Shown in pieces: positions 13,732 to 16,476 of a DNA stretch of 16,476 nucleotides (position 1 is the stretch's first letter; each line of letters begins with the position of its first letter). The position numbers and the translations under genes were made by a program. The DNA is from UBA7657 sp049653045 (GTDB lineage: Bacteria > Pseudomonadota > Alphaproteobacteria > Micavibrionales > Micavibrionaceae), in the NCBI GenBank assembly GCA_049653045.1, contig JBASFN010000106.1, positions 1 through 16,476 on the forward strand. The letters are read 5' to 3'. The notes under the pieces are model-generated. The model worked only from the letters and a program-made list of their open reading frames with translations. It searched no databases and was not told the DNA's origin.

Positions 13732-14643
13732 TTAGGGGGTGGAAAAGTCCTTAATCCATGCTGTTTTTTCAACATTCTCAAGCAAAAACTCGCGCAGGGC
13801 GGTGAGGCGGCGGGAGTTTCGGCGTTCTTCGGCATAAATAAAATAGAGGTCAACCGGCGGGCGTTCCAGCAAGGGCAGGACGACCTCGAGGTCTTTATCG
13901 CCTGAAATCAGGTAATCCGGTAGGACAGCAAGCCCGGAACCCGTTTTAACGGCGTTGTAGATCGAGTGCATCGAATTAACCATAAGAATATTGTTCGCAT
14001 TTTTTATGTCGATTCCCGCTACCTCGAACAACCAGTTCGGGTTGGGGAAGGGCCAGATGATGTTGTCGGGAAAGCCGATCAGGTTGTGCTTTTTCAAATC
14101 CCGCGCATTGTCGGGCTTGCCGTGTTTTTCAAAATACCCTTTCGATCCGCAGATGTGGAAATGGATGGAGGCCAGATGACGGTGGATCAAATCGCTTTCT
14201 GTTGGTTTGCTGAGGCGGAGTGCTGCATCGGCTTGTTTTAGGTTGATCTTGAGTATTTTATCGTCGATCAGGACTGTGAGTTGAATGCGGGGGTGCTTTT
14301 CCCGGAACTCCACAAGGCGCGAGGCCAGCCATGTGGAGGAAATAAATTCCGATACTGTGACGCTCAAAGGGCCTTCGGGCAGGCGGCTTGTATCCGTGAG
14401 TTGCCCCTTCACCATGAAGAGACGCTGGAAAATATCCTTTGTCGCGGCGTACAGGATTTCGCCTTGCTCGGTCAGGACAAGCCCCCGCGCATGACGGCGG
14501 AATAACCCAACACCGAGATCTTCCTCTAGTGCGGATACCTGCCGCGAGACGGCGGGCTGGCTAAGGTTCAGTGTTTTCCCCGCCGCCGTTAGGCTTCCCG
14601 ACTCGGCGACCGCATGAAAAATTCGGAGTTTGTCCCAGTCCAT
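13732..14643 (-). CDS. LysR-family transcriptional regulator
   Basis: A 303-residue LysR-type regulator. The N-terminal winged helix-turn-helix is clear: M-D-W-D-K-L-R-I-F-H-A-V-A-E-S-G-S-L-T-A-A-G, then L-S-Q-P-A-V-S-R-Q-V-S-A-L-E-E-D-L-G-V-G-L-F-R-R (about 27-50). The rest is a periplasmic-binding-protein-like effector domain ending in L-A-V-L-P-D-Y-L. The ligand cannot be read from sequence. A LysR gene next to trxB is, from memory, common in alphaproteobacteria, which suggests a redox or housekeeping link; here two extra genes stand between them. The ATG at 14643 has a modest GGA about seven bases upstream. It is last in the minus-strand run from trxB, after a 32-nt gap. Downstream lie two palindromes and the candidate small RNA, whose regulation it might affect. 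Confidence 0.92.
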   Translation of the reverse strand: MDWDKLRIFHAVAESGSLTAAGKTLNLSQPAVSRQVSALEEDLGVGLFRRHARGLVLTEQGEILYAATKDIFQRLFMVKGQLTDTSRLPEGPLSVTVSEFISSTWLASRLVEFREKHPRIQLTVLIDDKILKINLKQADAALRLSKPTESDLIHRHLASIHFHICGSKGYFEKHGKPDNARDLKKHNLIGFPDNIIWPFPNPNWLFEVAGIDIKNANNILMVNSMHSIYNAVKTGSGLAVLPDYLISGDKDLEVVLPLLERPPVDLYFIYAEERRNSRRLTALREFLLENVEKTAWIKDFSTP

Positions 14644-14675
14644 GAATTATCCGGCCTCTGTTAGAAGTATCGTCA

Positions 14676-15479
14676 TTATGCCGCACGCAAAACATCGCTT
14701 AGCGTCTCAACGTTGGAAAAAGGCAATACAATGCTTTTTCGCGCTAACCTTTCCAGATCCTTTGCATCATAGATATCTGATCTATCATCCAAAACCGTAA
14801 CGCATTGGCCGCCCATTTTTGTCCAATCACTCCGATTTATGATGTCATCCCATCGAACATAGATTTCGTTAGCACGATAGTGTGCGCTTTGAGAATTTCC
14901 CGTTGGCCACGTTAGTACGGCTGTTTCTCTTTGTTTTCCTTTGATGCGAAAGTCCACCTTGATGATATTGCCTGTTTGCAAAGGAATTTCCGCATCGGTT
15001 TGATAATCGTTGTTTATTGAGGCAATCGTTTCCTCGACTTCCTGATTAAAGGTGCTTTGCGCTCTGAACCGTTTTGAGTACACAAGGTCGGCTGTGCGCA
15101 GGCACGCTTGCCCCAGACGGACAATGCCGGAGGATATATCGTCAAGATTCTCCAACTCGCATTCCAAGGCTGCCCCGTTAAGGCGGCAACGATAAAGTTC
15201 CAGTATACGGTTAAACCATGTTTTTTGAGAAATTGTCCTATTTGGCTTCATCTCAAAATTTTGAAGCCATGATGACGTGTTTCCGAAATCCGTTAAATGG
15301 GGTTTATGTAGATTGGGAAGAACGCCATTGCCAAGCTGTGGCAAAAAAACATCTATTGAAGAGCCGTCAGGATATAGAAATCCAGTCGCAATGCGAATGT
15401 GCCCTTTGGGAAGGGCATCTATATTTTCAACAAGAGCGCTATGCTCAAGTTTTTTCTTAATTTCTTCTATCGTGAACAC
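14676..15479 (-). CDS. DUF1828/DUF1829-like protein of unknown function
   Basis: A 267-residue soluble protein. The N-terminal part has G-H-I-R-I-A-T-G-F-L-Y-P-D-G-S-S-I-D-V-F-L (26-46) and L-T-D-F-G-N-T-S-S-W-L (62-72), the pattern I remember for DUF1828. The C-terminal part, V-D-F-R-I-K-G-K (175-182) with A-V-L-T-W-P-T-G and I-Y-V-R-W-D-D-I (206-213), resembles DUF1829, which is often fused behind it. No biochemical role is established to my knowledge; relatives are often found in mobile or accessory regions. The start is GTG at 15479 with GAGAGG five bases upstream, overlapping the preceding gene's stop (TGAGAGG). It lies 9 nt after the DUF6978-like gene, so the two form a coupled pair. 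Base use is A/T-richer than in trxB. Confidence 0.75.
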   Translation of the reverse strand: MFTIEEIKKKLEHSALVENIDALPKGHIRIATGFLYPDGSSIDVFLPQLGNGVLPNLHKPHLTDFGNTSSWLQNFEMKPNRTISQKTWFNRILELYRCRLNGAALECELENLDDISSGIVRLGQACLRTADLVYSKRFRAQSTFNQEVEETIASINNDYQTDAEIPLQTGNIIKVDFRIKGKQRETAVLTWPTGNSQSAHYRANEIYVRWDDIINRSDWTKMGGQCVTVLDDRSDIYDAKDLERLARKSIVLPFSNVETLSDVLRAA

Positions 15480-15488
15480 TCAAGCCTC

Positions 15489-15923
15489 TCATTGGGTAGG
15501 CTCCTTGAAATCACCAAGGTGCTCTATATTAGCTTTTTGACAGAAATCTATGAAAACTTCTTTAATGGACTTTCCAGTCAAGTCGCTTCTGTCGATGATG
15601 TTGCGTGAAAGATTGATGTGAGGTAACGGGCAGTCCTCTAATTCTAATGAATGTTTGTGGCTTCGTCCATAAGGTTTGTGAGGTTTTGCATCCACTTCGA
15701 GGCGACAAATTGCTCCAATCCCAGGAATCCATACGTTCAATGTCTTGGATTCTGTCATTTCATTTAACTCTATACGAAGTTTAGCTTCTATTCCTGCATT
15801 GTTCATAATGGAAACAGTTGTTGAAAGCAGAGGAGAAGATTCCTTGCTTGATTGCAGAAGAATGTCACCGTTAATTGTTTTTCCCGGCAAGTCCCGTAAT
15901 TTTTCAAATTCGTCTCTATCCAT
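15489..15923 (-). CDS. DUF6978-like small protein, partner of the DUF1828 gene
   Basis: A 144-residue soluble protein. The C-terminal half has C-R-L-E-V-D-A-K-P-H-K-P-Y-G (73-86), a histidine-rich segment H-K-H-S-L-E-L-E-D-C (89-98) and F-C-Q-K-A-N-I (127-133). This arrangement (R-L-[DE]-[LV] ... H-x-[NK]-P ... H-x-H ... F-C-x-x-x-N-I) resembles the DUF6978 family as I remember it, whose genes often stand next to DUF1828 genes. Function is unknown, and the histidines could bind metal, but that is a guess. The ATG at 15923 overlaps the trxB stop by 8 nt and has AGGGA about seven bases upstream, so translation is probably coupled to trxB. The sample 15541-15600 has 23 G/C in 60, against 39 in 60 in trxB at 16021-16080. 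Confidence 0.7.
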   Translation of the reverse strand: MDRDEFEKLRDLPGKTINGDILLQSSKESSPLLSTTVSIMNNAGIEAKLRIELNEMTESKTLNVWIPGIGAICRLEVDAKPHKPYGRSHKHSLELEDCPLPHINLSRNIIDRSDLTGKSIKEVFIDFCQKANIEHLGDFKEPTQ

Positions 15924-16476
15924 GGTTTTTTCCCTGTTTTGCTAAAAACCTGTCTGCCTCCAGTGCGGCCATGCAGCCCATACCGGCAGCGGTGACGGCT
16001 TGGCGGTAGACGTGATCGGCCACGTCGCCAGCGGCGAAGACGCCGGGAATGTCCGTCGCAGTGGAATCGGGGGCTTTGATGATATAGCCGCCCGCATCCA
16101 TTTTCAGTTTGCCCTTGAACAAATCCGTCGCGGGGGCGTGGCCGATGGCGACGAACAGGCCGTGAGCGTTGAAGATTTCCTCTTTGCCCGTTTTTACATT
16201 TTTAATCCGCAGGCCCGTCATGCCCATTTGATCGCCGACTATTTCCTCAATCGTTGTATCCCAGAGGACAGAAATTTTCGGATTTTTGAACAGGCGGTCT
16301 TGCAGGATTTTTTCGGCCTTCAGGGAATCGCGGCGGTGGATCAATGTGACTTTCGAGCAGAAATTCGTCAGGAAAATGGCTTCCTCCACGGCTGTATTCC
16401 CGCCGCCGATGATGGCGACCTCTTTACCTTTGAAGAAAAACCCGTCACAGGTGGCGCAGGCCGACACGCCCTTGCC
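15916..16476 (-). CDS. trxB: Thioredoxin reductase, C-terminal part
   Basis: This is the C-terminal 186 residues of thioredoxin reductase, the NADPH- and FAD-dependent enzyme that reduces thioredoxin. The frame runs off the right edge (G-K-G-V-S-A), so the GTG at 16467 is internal and the N-terminal FAD-binding part is outside the window. The redox-active pair is C-A-T-C-D-G. The NADPH domain follows with I-I-G-G-G-N-T-A-V-E-E-A and H-R-R-D-S-L-K-A, then the second FAD segment V-F-A-A-G-D-V-A-D-H-V-Y-R-Q-A-V-T-A-A-G-M-G. All key residues of the visible part are present. It heads the visible minus-strand run trxB > DUF6978-like > DUF1828 > lysR, and its TAG overlaps the next gene's ATG region. 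Confidence 0.96.
   Translation of the reverse strand, partial: GKGVSACATCDGFFFKGKEVAIIGGGNTAVEEAIFLTNFCSKVTLIHRRDSLKAEKILQDRLFKNPKISVLWDTTIEEIVGDQMGMTGLRIKNVKTGKEEIFNAHGLFVAIGHAPATDLFKGKLKMDAGGYIIKAPDSTATDIPGVFAAGDVADHVYRQAVTAAGMGCMAALEADRFLAKQGKNHG

Overview
The window looks like a piece of chromosome from an alphaproteobacterium of moderate GC content. This is inferred from gene types and protein style: a UbiH-type flavin monooxygenase with an E-A-A-H and A-Q-G-L-N-L style motif, a class Ib aspartate aminotransferase, trxB close to a LysR gene, the btaAB betaine-lipid pair, and an AmgK-like kinase. No rRNA or single-copy taxonomic marker settles the lineage further. Genes are dense and often overlap by a few bases. 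Both ends are cut inside genes: a ComF-type phosphoribosyltransferase at the left and thioredoxin reductase at the right.

Layout: (1) 1-314, the end of a comF-like gene on +. It meets tail to tail, in a shared TTAA, a three-gene minus-strand operon, btaA > btaB > FAD monooxygenase (3486 down to 311). BtaA and BtaB make the phosphorus-free betaine lipid DGTS. (2) A 54-bp divergent gap (3487-3540) holds two overlapping candidate promoters, one for btaA and one for mfd. mfd (3541-7080) encodes the transcription-repair coupling factor and may be leaderless. (3) 7191-8557: a small protein of unknown function, translationally coupled (GTGA overlap) to an AmgK-like sugar/aminoglycoside phosphotransferase. 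(4) 8526-10785, minus strand: two overlapping genes for integral membrane proteins, an LPG-synthase/flippase-like protein followed by an O-antigen-ligase-like protein that is strikingly A/T-rich in part. These suggest an envelope glycan or lipid locus. (5) 10929-12149: aspartate aminotransferase behind a good sigma70-type promoter. (6) 12210-13436, minus strand: a patatin-like lipase with a non-canonical nucleophile elbow. (7) 13437-13731: a non-coding stretch with a strong candidate structured RNA of about 105 nt on the minus strand (13626 to 13522). It has four hairpins, the last an intrinsic terminator, and CUCCC/CCUCCC segments that could pair with ribosome-binding sites. (8) 13732-16476, minus strand: trxB > DUF6978-like > DUF1828/DUF1829-like > lysR. 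The two DUF genes look like an A/T-richer accessory cassette placed between trxB and lysR.

Two copies of one 59-60 bp imperfect palindrome (7070-7128 and 12161-12220, opposite orientations) sit at gene ends. In each case the repeat supplies the last codons (Leu-Ser-Ser) and the TGA stop of the gene entering it (mfd and the patatin gene).

The items most worth following up are the candidate RNA at 13522-13626, which is either a free small RNA or a terminated leader of the patatin gene, the DUF6978-like/DUF1828 cassette coupled to trxB, the stop-codon-donating repeat, and the patatin variant. Nothing here is a CRISPR array, a transposase gene, a tRNA or an rRNA.
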